39,639 bases of DNA from a virus. A program made the position numbers and the translations under genes. The stretch covers positions 1-39,639 of the IMG/VR virus record IMGVR_UViG_3300046171_000070; one strand, given 5' to 3'. Every line of letters starts with the position of its first letter. The first letter of the stretch is position 1. Positions 20,206-29,474 of this stretch are shown here, piece after piece. The notes beneath the pieces were generated by a model. It saw only the letters and a program-made list of their open reading frames with translations. It did no database searches and was not told the DNA's origin.

Positions 20206-23200
20206 CTAACTTGCTTTACCAAATCCGACAGCCTGATACGTGAAATTTCTATCAACTGAAGCATTTGAAGAATTTTTAAAGTGAACACTAAAACCCGTTC
20301 CAGAAACACTTGATATTTCAAAAAAGTCTCCAGACTGCATATTTTGTGCAGTAATACCGACAGAAGGTAAGCTACTATTTACACCACCAAGACCAGATGT
20401 TCCAGTAAAGAAGGGGCTTTGGAACGTGACTGCTTTTGCTGATGCTCCACTTGCTGTAGTTGCAAGACTCTGTTCTGTTCTTCTTTGCATAGAAGCTGTA
20501 TAACCTAGTTGGAAAACTCTAATATCCTGTGCTGGATCATCACTTGTTAGATTTACTTTAAACTGAAAACCTCTTCCTTTATAAGTTCCATTTGTAAAAG
20601 TCTGAAAACCAGAATAAGTAGGAGATCCACTATTAGGATTATCTTGAGTAACACGAACTAGCATTTCTGCGTTTACTTCAGTTGCAGTTAATCCTTCAAA
20701 GTCTCCTCTTGCGTCTAAATCTGGTATTGAATCAAATAAATCTGAAGGATAAAATGCTTCTGTTAAGAAATGACGTTTCAAATCAAGACTATACACATCT
20801 CCTAAATCTAAAGTAGTACTTCCTGGTGCTCCACCAAATTCATAAGTACCTAATGGTGCAATACCTCCTACATCATCAAGAGATGAAACTAAATCAAAAT
20901 CTGTAATACTATCAAATTGTCCTACACCAGTAAGATTTAAAGAATTTGTTGGGGCATCAAAAGCAACATTAGTTTTTGTTCCTTGAAATTTTGGAACATC
21001 TAAATCTTCTCTTCTTGTTTGGATTAATTTTGCATCAAGAGTATCGGGTAAGTCTAAAATTACACTTGCTTCACCAGCACTAAATCTACCCCCATCATCT
21101 TGAAATTTTAAAATATACTCTCCTTCAAGAAGTGGAACATCAGCAGAGGTTGTATTACCAGCTAATGCTTTTACTAAATCAGTAGCGTTAGAAAAAGATC
21201 CCGTTCCATCGGTCTTTGAAGAGTGTCTTACATAAACACGGCCACCATGAGTAACATCTAAATCTGTTGCTAAATTCCAGCGTAATCGTACTTGTTTATC
21301 ATTTATTGGTTCTCCCGTTAGTCCTGTGACATCAGCAGGAACAGCAGTTTTACCAACAGCATTAAAAGTATCACTAGCATCTGTAGCACTAGGTTCTAGA
21401 GCAGCATTTAAACTACGAACAGATACTTCATAAGCTCCAACCTGTGAGTTAACAATTTCAAAATCAGGACTACTGGTTGTAGTCGAGACAACATTATTAT
21501 CTTTAAATCTATAGTTAACTAAATAGTTTGAAACACCAGTTACAGGCTGCCATCTAACGATTAATTTAGATACAGGCTGGTTATTAATAAGAACTATCAC
21601 TTCATTAGCTGACAATCCACTAGGAGGAGGCTTAAGAAGATTTAAAGTTGTAATTTTTTGAACTGGAATTGGCTGATTATCTTCAATAAACGCATATTTT
21701 TCGTTTACATAAGCTAGTGCTGTTATTCCATAATTAATACCATCGACTTCTTCGACAGATATAACTCGGAAAGACTGAGCAGAAATAGTATCGTTTTCAA
21801 GTAACCAAACACTATTAGAATTTGGTGTCTGACTTAAAGCACTATCTAAAGTAATTATCTTGCCTGATATTGCAGTTACATTTTTAGTTTCAACTGTTCC
21901 ATTTGGTAGTATTACACTTAATTTAGGGTTGTTTTCAGCAGATAAATCAGTTGAATCTGAATCATCTACAGTTATTTGAGTAGTCGTAGCAGTATTAATT
22001 CTTCCTCCTCTTCTTACTCCTGATCTCCCTGGATCGGCAATGCTGACAATCGTTCCAGGTCTAACAACAATTCCTGATTCCATTGAAGCAGAAAAAGTTA
22101 CTACTTCTGTTTCTCTTTGTTCTGTAAATAATATTGCTTTTGCAAATCTTCTAGCTTGACCTCGACTTGTGCAACCTAATGCTTTTACTCTTTTAACGTG
22201 TAATCCATATTTATTTCTATAAGCTGACTCTGCTTCTACTTCTTCATAATCTAAATCTCTAGTTTCCATATTAAAATAGGAAACTGCAACTACTGTGCTT
22301 CTAGTTTTTAAGCTGCTACCTGTATAGCTGAATCCTTCGGGGCCAACATTAGACAAAGTAAATAAGTAACTAGGATCTTTAGGACTATCTTGAGTAAGAA
22401 GTAATGCCCCTTCAGACCAAATAGGCATACATCTCATTATTCCCGATAAAGTATTTATGACATCAAAAGCTTCTACACTTGATTGAATATTTATATTGCA
22501 AGCAAATCTAGCTTCCTGTCCATTAAATCCATCATCAACAAGTTCGTTAGAAAACTTACTTGCAGTTACAAATGAAAATAAATCTAAATTACTATCAATA
22601 ATATGATTACCTAATCCATACCTTGTATTAGTAATTAAATCTAAAAGTATTAAAGCAGGGCAAGTTGTCCATTGAGCAGCACCCATTACTCCATTAAAAA
22701 TATATCCAGTTGGATAAACTATTCTGCCAGTTTGTAAATCTACAGTTGGAGTTCCTGATGAGTTAGCTCCTGCACCTGGGATTCTTACTTTTACTCCTCT
22801 AACTCTAAACTTTCTAGCAGGAATCCTAGTAAAAAATTCTGAATCTAAACGCAACCTTGTGTAAGCACAGTCAGGATAAGTACTTGAATCATCTTCTAAT
22901 TCTGAAAAAGATTGCCAGATTAAATCTCTTGCTATTCTATCGGTACTATTTTCAGAGGTTTTTGTAACACGCACATCTACAGGATGAGCACCAGTAAGAG
23001 CAATTCTATATTCTCTGTTATAAGCATCTGCTGTTCTTCCTCTTATAGTGTCGGAGAGAACTGTAGTAAAACCTCCTCCGTTATATTGAATTTGAATATT
23101 AAAAGTAACTTGGGAACCATTTATATCTCCATCCTCTTCTAAAATTTGCAATGTAGGTACAGTAACAGTAACTTTTACAGCATCTAAATCAGTATTATTA

Positions 23201-24054
23201 GTAAGTTGTCTAGTTACAGGATTACCATTTGGTACTTCTACTCCCACATTAAAGACAGAAGAACTTCCCGAAACTTTAGACATTTTAGTTTGAGAACTCG
23301 TTCCAAAACGAACATCAAAGTCTATATTTTGATGATTAAATTCAACATTCTGTGGATTAGTTGAATCAGCAGTAGAAGCTAAAATAGGAGTATCGTCTAG
23401 GAAAATATCTTTCTTTGCAGCATTGAAATAAGCAGTAGTGCCTTTAGTTCTTCCTTCTTTTGAAGGACTTGAAAAACCTTCTATCTCACCTTCAGAAATA
23501 AGATCAAGTAAAGTAGCAAACTGTTTACTATGTAAATTATCTGGAGTAATAGTAGGAGGACTTCCACCTCCACCCTTGTTACCTCCTCCACCAGAACCAG
23601 CAATACTTGGCCCTAATCCAGCATTATGAACACGAATAGTATTAGCAATAAAAGTATGATGTCCTTCAACAGTTAAGTTATAGACAGTATGTTCTCCAAG
23701 TTCAGTACGTTTAACAATCGGTCTTAAGTGACCAAATTCATCAACTAAACAATCATCAGTCTTTAACGTGCCAATACCGACAAACGCATTAAATTGATTT
23801 AAAACCCAATGGTTTGGTGTTGCATCTAATTCTTTACCGCCCCATATTTTATATCTAGTAACAGATTCTTTTTCATGCTCATGTACTTTTAAAACTTTGG
23901 CATGATAAATAGTACCTTTATCATCGAAACTACAAACAATATCACCAACACTAATCTCTTTAATTAATTTAGTGCCACCTGGTATAGAAACAGGAGTATC
24001 ACCAGTAAAGCAACCTCCACCTCCTCCTGCTATGTACTTATTTGTATCCGTCAT
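20206..24054 (-). CDS. J: Tail tip/host specificity protein J with inserted Hint domain
   Basis: 1282 residues, the lambda J-type central tip protein. Recognisable J segments: HSKQFATLLDLISEGEIEGF just after the insert, FTRIPARKFRVRGVKVRIPG, QARRFAKAILFTEQRETEVV, and fibronectin-like domains from about residue 790. A ~130-residue Hint (intein-like) domain occupies residues 15-144 between two glycine-rich linkers: Cys15 in CFTGDTPV, DATPNHWVL with His82, and C-terminal HHTFIANTIRVHN ending at Asn144, followed by Ala145. No homing endonuclease is present. Overlaps the I gene by 4 nt. Confidence 0.9.
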   Translation of the reverse strand: MTDTNKYIAGGGGGCFTGDTPVSIPGGTKLIKEISVGDIVCSFDDKGTIYHAKVLKVHEHEKESVTRYKIWGGKELDATPNHWVLNQFNAFVGIGTLKTDDCLVDEFGHLRPIVKRTELGEHTVYNLTVEGHHTFIANTIRVHNAGLGPSIAGSGGGGNKGGGGSPPTITPDNLHSKQFATLLDLISEGEIEGFSSPSKEGRTKGTTAYFNAAKKDIFLDDTPILASTADSTNPQNVEFNHQNIDFDVRFGTSSQTKMSKVSGSSSVFNVGVEVPNGNPVTRQLTNNTDLDAVKVTVTVPTLQILEEDGDINGSQVTFNIQIQYNGGGFTTVLSDTIRGRTADAYNREYRIALTGAHPVDVRVTKTSENSTDRIARDLIWQSFSELEDDSSTYPDCAYTRLRLDSEFFTRIPARKFRVRGVKVRIPGAGANSSGTPTVDLQTGRIVYPTGYIFNGVMGAAQWTTCPALILLDLITNTRYGLGNHIIDSNLDLFSFVTASKFSNELVDDGFNGQEARFACNINIQSSVEAFDVINTLSGIMRCMPIWSEGALLLTQDSPKDPSYLFTLSNVGPEGFSYTGSSLKTRSTVVAVSYFNMETRDLDYEEVEAESAYRNKYGLHVKRVKALGCTSRGQARRFAKAILFTEQRETEVVTFSASMESGIVVRPGTIVSIADPGRSGVRRGGRINTATTTQITVDDSDSTDLSAENNPKLSVILPNGTVETKNVTAISGKIITLDSALSQTPNSNSVWLLENDTISAQSFRVISVEEVDGINYGITALAYVNEKYAFIEDNQPIPVQKITTLNLLKPPPSGLSANEVIVLINNQPVSKLIVRWQPVTGVSNYLVNYRFKDNNVVSTTTSSPDFEIVNSQVGAYEVSVRSLNAALEPSATDASDTFNAVGKTAVPADVTGLTGEPINDKQVRLRWNLATDLDVTHGGRVYVRHSSKTDGTGSFSNATDLVKALAGNTTSADVPLLEGEYILKFQDDGGRFSAGEASVILDLPDTLDAKLIQTRREDLDVPKFQGTKTNVAFDAPTNSLNLTGVGQFDSITDFDLVSSLDDVGGIAPLGTYEFGGAPGSTTLDLGDVYSLDLKRHFLTEAFYPSDLFDSIPDLDARGDFEGLTATEVNAEMLVRVTQDNPNSGSPTYSGFQTFTNGTYKGRGFQFKVNLTSDDPAQDIRVFQLGYTASMQRRTEQSLATTASGASAKAVTFQSPFFTGTSGLGGVNSSLPSVGITAQNMQSGDFFEISSVSGTGFSVHFKNSSNASVDRNFTYQAVGFGKAS
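23623..24012 (-). other. Hint/bacterial intein-like domain within J
   Basis: Codons 15-144 of J. Block A is C-F-T-G-D-T-P, block B contains T-x-x-H (TPNH), and blocks F/G are HTFIANTIRVHN. The residue after Asn144 is Ala, not Cys/Ser/Thr, so standard splicing chemistry lacks its last nucleophile. This is the arrangement of A/B-type bacterial intein-like domains, which cleave or splice non-canonically. Flanked by poly-Gly linkers (GGGGG before, GGGGNKGGGG after). Confidence 0.85.
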
Positions 24055-24707
24055 GCCTGTACCGCTTCTGTATCTACATCGCCACTAATAACAACGGAAC
24101 CTGTAAATATTTCACCATAAACAATCGGAACTGGAGTACCAGCCCTTGCTGTGTTTTGCGTTCCAGAGAAATTAAATGATATTTGTGGATTGTCTTCAAA
24201 GGAAGCCTGTTGGGTAGGATATAACATTTCACCAACACCATTTAAAACCATTCCAGCACCAATCGCACTTAAACCCGTACCGATAGCTGTTCCTAAAAGA
24301 CTACCAGCTACTCCAGTAGCTCCTACAAAAGGTACCGCTGACGCAGATCCAGCAGCTAAAGCTCCTCCAAAACTTTGAGTACCGAATAATCCTGCACCTG
24401 GAAAAAAGAATGACGCACCAATTAATAATCCTCCCAATAAAATATTTCTAAATCCACCACCTGCACCTGATATTACTGGAACGATATGAATATCCTGTTG
24501 TCCTATTGGATAATCTAATTCATCTTCATTAATCTCGTAATTCCCAATTTTTACTTGATAATGTTTAGGAGTCATATACTTTTCAACTTCTGGAAAATTA
24601 TTTACTAAAAAACTAACAGCTTGAGGTAAATTATGTACTTGCACTTCAAATTCTTTGTGGCCTATAAATTTAGCCAACTCTCCATACAATTTTAGTTTAC
24701 GCAACAT
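24051..24707 (-). CDS. I: Tail assembly protein I
   Basis: 218 residues, lambda I-like. An N-terminal ubiquitin-like region (MLRKLKLYGELAKFIG ... IHIVPVISGAGGG), then a glycine/alanine-rich hydrophobic stretch (about 85-165) and a C-terminal RAGTPVPIVYGE motif shared by I proteins. Needed for tail tip assembly with K and J. Sits between K and J with 4-11 nt overlaps. Confidence 0.85.
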   Translation of the reverse strand: MLRKLKLYGELAKFIGHKEFEVQVHNLPQAVSFLVNNFPEVEKYMTPKHYQVKIGNYEINEDELDYPIGQQDIHIVPVISGAGGGFRNILLGGLLIGASFFFPGAGLFGTQSFGGALAAGSASAVPFVGATGVAGSLLGTAIGTGLSAIGAGMVLNGVGEMLYPTQQASFEDNPQISFNFSGTQNTARAGTPVPIVYGEIFTGSVVISGDVDTEAVQA

Positions 24708-25401
24708 AACGATACCGCCCTCCTGTACATTTTAACAACCAAGGTGAGTATGGCTCTCTACAAGATAGTCTATCTGCTAAATGATGTAAAACATCTCCAT
24801 CTAAGAAAATAGCCACATGATTTAATCCTTGTCCAAAAATACTCATTGCTAAAACATCACCATTTATTAATTCTTCGTTTGGATCTAGTAATCTAAAACC
24901 CCTGCTAGGTAAATACCTTTCAAAAACAGGATCATTTAAGAAATCTTCTACTTTTGCTGGTCTTTTATAGTCTAATAATTCAATCCCTTTCTCTTCTTTA
25001 TACCAATCAATAACTAATGACCAACAATCTGTTATACCCCAAACCCATTCTCTTCCTAGTAATGGAGCTTTATAACCACTTGGTTCGCAGTAACCCCACT
25101 TTTCTGTTTTTGGATTAACAATATGCCAAGGTAAATTAGAATCTTCACAGCTAATCAAATCTGCCTGACTCGGAGTTGGAGGAGTAACTGGATGACTATG
25201 AACAATGCCTGTAATCTCACCAACAGAATCAGCCTTTACATAATCAACTGGATCGAGAACAAAACATTGATATGAAGTCATAGATAAATTATTACAGGGA
25301 TAATATCTTTCTTTACCTTTTACATTTAACAAAAGACCAACAGATTCTTTCGGATCTTCAACTTTTGCATGACTGAGAGCAGCTTCCTTCCAATCACTCA
25401 T
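24697..25401 (-). CDS. K: Tail assembly protein K (JAMM + NlpC/P60)
   Basis: 234 residues with two domains. The N-terminal JAB1/MPN-type metalloprotease core has HSHPVTPPTPSQAD (His-x-His ... Ser-x2-Asp). The C-terminal NlpC/P60 domain has ITDCWSLVIDWY (catalytic Cys) and LNHVAIFLDGDVLHH (catalytic His). This is the lambda K arrangement: tip processing and possibly peptidoglycan cleavage during entry. No separate endolysin is recognisable elsewhere. Overlaps L by 4 nt and I by 11 nt. Confidence 0.9.
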   Translation of the reverse strand: MSDWKEAALSHAKVEDPKESVGLLLNVKGKERYYPCNNLSMTSYQCFVLDPVDYVKADSVGEITGIVHSHPVTPPTPSQADLISCEDSNLPWHIVNPKTEKWGYCEPSGYKAPLLGREWVWGITDCWSLVIDWYKEEKGIELLDYKRPAKVEDFLNDPVFERYLPSRGFRLLDPNEELINGDVLAMSIFGQGLNHVAIFLDGDVLHHLADRLSCREPYSPWLLKCTGGRYRYVA

Positions 25402-26384
25402 GGCATAAACGTACCAATAGAAGGAAATAGTTGCTTAGTGCATACTCTTAAAGGGATTCTTATATTTGCCAGATCAAAAGAAGCAGCTAATTCAAATTGA
25501 ACAACGGCTCTATTTTCTGCTGATTTTCTATCTATTTTGTAAATTTGTTGAGGATATTCTGCTGTTGGATCAGGTGTTCCGTAAGGGTTTGATTGACTTG
25601 TAGAAGTTGAACTTGTTTGTTGTTGGATCGTATTTGGGTTATTCATTGTAATTGTATTTCCCATTCCATTACCATGAACGCTGCAATAGTATCTCAAATC
25701 ATTTGGTGCGGTTGGATATGCTGGCTGATAAGTTACTGTTGCCCCTGCTTGCCCTGGAGTTCCGCTTACTGTTGTAGTTTGTGCTCCTCCAGCATCAGAT
25801 TTTATTCTTAGTGGATGATTTGCATTTGTAGCATCTGACTGATTAAAAATATAAGTTGATGCACGTTTCATTGTAAGAACTGGATTCGTGCTTCCATTAA
25901 TAGCAAAATAATTAGAACCACCTACATTCACTACTGTTACTGTGTAAGTTACAGTTTCTACATCAGAAGGATCAGCAATAGTTGAAGTTGATGTAGTTGT
26001 TGTGGCTACAGGATCAAAATTTGCAGAGTCTAAAAATCTAGCTAAAGTTGTTCTTCTTTTTACTACCGCACCAGTAAGATCATTTCCAGGAGTTACCTGA
26101 TTTACGTTTAATAAAATAGCTGTAATTACATTGGTAACATTACTAATAGTTAGAGTGGGTCGAGGTAATTGACCATTTGCATATTTAAACCCATCAGCTT
26201 CCATTGGTATTGCAATATAAGTATTCCCATCCCAAATAATATTTCCATTATTAACTTCATTCGTACCAGCATGAAATCTATATGTAGTAGCCGATCCATG
26301 TAAAGCTGCATCTGTTGTTAGTTCAAACAACTCTATAAGTGAACCAGGATTTATTGCTTGGGTTTCAGATACAGGATTTGCCAT
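25398..26384 (-). CDS. L: Minor tail protein L with inserted cupredoxin-like domain
   Basis: 328 residues. Lambda L-type N-terminus (residues 10-125, including RPTLTISN and VVKRRTTLARFLDSANF) and a short L-type C-terminus (AENRAVVQFELAASFD, IPLRVC). Between them, residues about 140-250 form an extra domain with the spacing of a type I copper site: NHPL (His190) and YYCSVHGNGMG (Cys234, His237, Met241). The lambda-type C-terminal cysteine cluster is absent; the protein stops soon after Cys315. Located between M and K as in lambda. Confidence 0.8.
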   Translation of the reverse strand: MANPVSETQAINPGSLIELFELTTDAALHGSATTYRFHAGTNEVNNGNIIWDGNTYIAIPMEADGFKYANGQLPRPTLTISNVTNVITAILLNVNQVTPGNDLTGAVVKRRTTLARFLDSANFDPVATTTTSTSTIADPSDVETVTYTVTVVNVGGSNYFAINGSTNPVLTMKRASTYIFNQSDATNANHPLRIKSDAGGAQTTTVSGTPGQAGATVTYQPAYPTAPNDLRYYCSVHGNGMGNTITMNNPNTIQQQTSSTSTSQSNPYGTPDPTAEYPQQIYKIDRKSAENRAVVQFELAASFDLANIRIPLRVCTKQLFPSIGTFMP

Positions 26385-26725
26385 TAGGGTTCAAATACTT
26401 GTGTAAATGTTGCATTAATTCTATTTCGATCAAAACTAAATACTTCTTTAGTAAAAGAAGGACATACCCATTTAAAAGTAGTAGATGAATCTGGAGGAGA
26501 CCAATCAAAAGATGCTCCATCAACTTTTCTTGCTTCTAAAAATGTTTCAATTTCTCCTGCATCTTCATTGTCAACATTAAATGTAAGACTCCATTGCTTT
26601 GCTTTTTGATTTATACCAAATGTAAATCTTTGTTGGTAGCCATCACCAAACTGAACTGTTCTGGTATTAGTAATATCAGTTTTATTTGCAGAAAAAACAG
26701 GGTTATAACTAGGAAAAGTAGCCAT
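26384..26725 (-). CDS. M: Minor tail protein M
   Basis: 113 residues, lambda M-like. RTVQFGDGYQQRFTFGIN and the C-terminal FKWVCPSFTKEV...INATFTQVFEP are characteristic. Part of the tail tip between tape measure and L; overlaps both neighbours by a single base. Confidence 0.85.
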   Translation of the reverse strand: MATFPSYNPVFSANKTDITNTRTVQFGDGYQQRFTFGINQKAKQWSLTFNVDNEDAGEIETFLEARKVDGASFDWSPPDSSTTFKWVCPSFTKEVFSFDRNRINATFTQVFEP

Positions 26726-29424
26726 TATCTTAATAAACCTCCAGGTCTTCTTTGTTTTAATAATTCTGATTGTATCGCTGCTGAGATAGCCCTGCCAAGT
26801 TCTTTACTTTGTTGTTCATCACCTTGAACAGACGATCCAGAAGCATCTACATTTACGCTGATGTTTGTACTACCTCCTCCACCTAATTTATCATTAGGTA
26901 TTATTGTACCTGATCTTTTGGGTACGAATAATTCTGGGCCTTTCTCTCCCACTAATGATGGTTTACCTACAGGTGGATTTCCTCCACTTGCAAAACCTAA
27001 AAGTCCTCCAAAACCAGGTATTCCTCCCAAAATAGTGTTTACACCGAGTCTTATTAGACTTGAAGATAAATCGTTCAATATTGATTTTGCGGCATCACCT
27101 AAAGATTTTGTTCCTTGAATAGCCGCAACCAGATTATCACTAACACCAGAAGCAATAGATTCTCCAATTTTTTCAAAGGCTGTGCTTATATCAGTAGTTG
27201 CTTCATGTAATTTTACTGTTAATTCTACTGATCTCAGCTTTTCATCATTTACACCTTTTATAATATTTTTTTGTTCTTCTATCTTTGCATTTGCTATATC
27301 AATGTTTTCTTGTTCTTTTGTGTTAATTCCAAATCTTTTTTCTGCATTTTCTTTTATTCTATCTCTTTCTTTTGTTAACTGATCTAATGTCATGTCTAAG
27401 GTATCTCTTCTAAGATCAAATTCCTGTTGAACTTTAGACACCTTTTCAGCAAGAGCAGTCTTCATGGAGAGCTCATTTTGCTTTATTCTGTCTCTTAAAT
27501 CTATTTCTTCCTCTAATTGTTTTAATGTAATCTTCCCTTCGTTTACAGTAGCTCCAGCTTGTATTCTTGTTTTTTCTTCTGCTGCAAATATTTTTTCTTG
27601 TTTTGATAATCTTTCGTCATCTGCTCCCTGTCCAGAAACTCCAGATAGACCTTTAGCAAGACCTCCAAATCCAGCACCTCCAGGGGTAAATACCTGACCT
27701 ATTTTACCAAAAAATGTATTATTAATTGCATTATCTAGCTTACTAAAAAATCCTTGATTTTCCCTACGATCTAATAATCCTTGGGCTTCTTCATTACCTG
27801 TTCCTGCTGCTCCTGCCACTATATCTCTTGCTTCTCCTCTTTCCAAAGCTTCACTTAAACCTAAAACTTCATTTGTAAAATTAATTATTCTAGCTACTAC
27901 AGTCTGTAATTGAAGATTTAATTTAGCAAATTCTTGTGACATTAACCTACCTGTATTTGCAAATTTTTCAATAGCATCTACACCTCCTCGACCTATCTGC
28001 CTTGCCATGATTGCTGTAGCTGCGTTAAATGCAGCAGTCTTACCCTCAACTTGTTCTATTAATTTAATCTGTGCTTCTTGTGCAGACCCTTGCAATCCAA
28101 GGGCATCTGTTACGGCTTGTGTATTTTGAGTGAATGGACCAAGTGCATTACCTAATTCACTAATTCCATTCAAAAATCCTTGAATTTGTTGAACTATTGC
28201 TGTAGCTGCTATACCTCCTGCAAAACCACCCATGCCACCAAACATTCCACCGACACCACCACCTAAAGCACCCGCAGCAGCACCTATTGGACCTTGACCG
28301 AATAACAAAGGAAACGCACCACTTATTAAAGCACTTTCCATGTCAAAGCCCTTTGTAGCTCCGATAGATTGCATAAAACCCATTTTTGGGATTCCTCCAG
28401 CAAACCGACTTTGACCGCCAAAACCTCCTCCCTGTCCTGTTGCTCTCACTCTTGTATCTAACATTTCGGAACTAGGTAGAGCTAACATTCTTCCTCCCGA
28501 TCCCCTAGTTCTTGTCAATCCCTGCTGAAAGTCTTCAATTCTTCGACCAAATTTTCCAAAACTATCTCCTAATTTTCTCAATCTTGTAGCCTGAGTTGCT
28601 GACAACTTATTCTGCTTGTCTATAGCCTTATTTACTTTTATAGCTTGTCTATTTCTAATTCTTTCCGATCCAATTAACTTTTCATTTTCTTCAACACCTC
28701 TAGCTATAGCAGCATTTCTTCGTTTTTCAAATAATTCAGCTTTTTCAACTGATGTTGCGGTAAAGGAGGAAGTTATTCCTCCTGTTGGTCTACTTGATAA
28801 TTGTGAAGCAGTAGGTATTCTTTGTATTCCTCTATTCTGTATGTCCTTAGAACTTGGTAAACCCAGTAAATTATTCGGACCAGCACCTTTTCTTTGACTG
28901 TCAATAAATCCACCCATTCCTCCTGCTGCTTTATTAAAGCCACCAGATAGACGCAAAACATTTATTCTTTCCTGTGCAGTTAAAGTTTTCTGTGTTGCTT
29001 TTGCTACTTCGGTTTGAGCTTTTTGTTGTTTTTGTGTGGTTAATATTAATTTTTCAGCATTTTGAATTTTCTTCTTTTGTTCCTCAATAATTTTTCTGTC
29101 TTTACTTAAATTGTCATCTATGCTTCTACTCGCAACTTTTTTTAAAGCTGCCATTTCTTCTTCTAAAGTTACTCCAATTTTCTTTAGTTTGTTAGCTGCT
29201 CTTTGTGCTCTATTTATATTAGATAAAGCTGTATTTTGAAGTTTTAAACTAACTATTTCATCTTTTAATGGATCTTTAGTAGTTTTAGATCCTCCTGCAC
29301 CGCCTTTTAAATTTTTCTTATTTATTGCATTTACATTTTTACTTATACTGCTTAACTTCTTTTCTAATTGACTAATCGAGCCAAGATTCCGTACTTTTAC
29401 ATCTATCTCGGCTTTATATGCCAC
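26725..29424 (-). CDS. H: Tape measure protein
   Basis: 899 residues: coiled-coil N-terminal third (QLEKKLSSISKNVNAINKKN ...), a hydrophobic glycine-rich middle (about 370-420, GPIGAAAGALGGGVGGMFGG) that may cross membrane, further coiled coils (about 650-740), and a C-terminal LGFASGGNPPVGKPSLVGEK motif typical of tape measures. Length sets tail length. Position directly downstream of G/GT agrees. Confidence 0.92.
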   Translation of the reverse strand: MAYKAEIDVKVRNLGSISQLEKKLSSISKNVNAINKKNLKGGAGGSKTTKDPLKDEIVSLKLQNTALSNINRAQRAANKLKKIGVTLEEEMAALKKVASRSIDDNLSKDRKIIEEQKKKIQNAEKLILTTQKQQKAQTEVAKATQKTLTAQERINVLRLSGGFNKAAGGMGGFIDSQRKGAGPNNLLGLPSSKDIQNRGIQRIPTASQLSSRPTGGITSSFTATSVEKAELFEKRRNAAIARGVEENEKLIGSERIRNRQAIKVNKAIDKQNKLSATQATRLRKLGDSFGKFGRRIEDFQQGLTRTRGSGGRMLALPSSEMLDTRVRATGQGGGFGGQSRFAGGIPKMGFMQSIGATKGFDMESALISGAFPLLFGQGPIGAAAGALGGGVGGMFGGMGGFAGGIAATAIVQQIQGFLNGISELGNALGPFTQNTQAVTDALGLQGSAQEAQIKLIEQVEGKTAAFNAATAIMARQIGRGGVDAIEKFANTGRLMSQEFAKLNLQLQTVVARIINFTNEVLGLSEALERGEARDIVAGAAGTGNEEAQGLLDRRENQGFFSKLDNAINNTFFGKIGQVFTPGGAGFGGLAKGLSGVSGQGADDERLSKQEKIFAAEEKTRIQAGATVNEGKITLKQLEEEIDLRDRIKQNELSMKTALAEKVSKVQQEFDLRRDTLDMTLDQLTKERDRIKENAEKRFGINTKEQENIDIANAKIEEQKNIIKGVNDEKLRSVELTVKLHEATTDISTAFEKIGESIASGVSDNLVAAIQGTKSLGDAAKSILNDLSSSLIRLGVNTILGGIPGFGGLLGFASGGNPPVGKPSLVGEKGPELFVPKRSGTIIPNDKLGGGGSTNISVNVDASGSSVQGDEQQSKELGRAISAAIQSELLKQRRPGGLLR

Positions 29425-29474
29425 AATCCAAAAATATTATTTACTTTATTTTACATTAAATAAACTGATTAGCA

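Noticed and set aside
23438-24378. Plus-strand frames antisense to J and I (for example at 23438-23629, 24151-24378)
   Set aside because: Proline/leucine-rich complements of the Gly-rich and beta-rich minus-strand genes with no independent signals.
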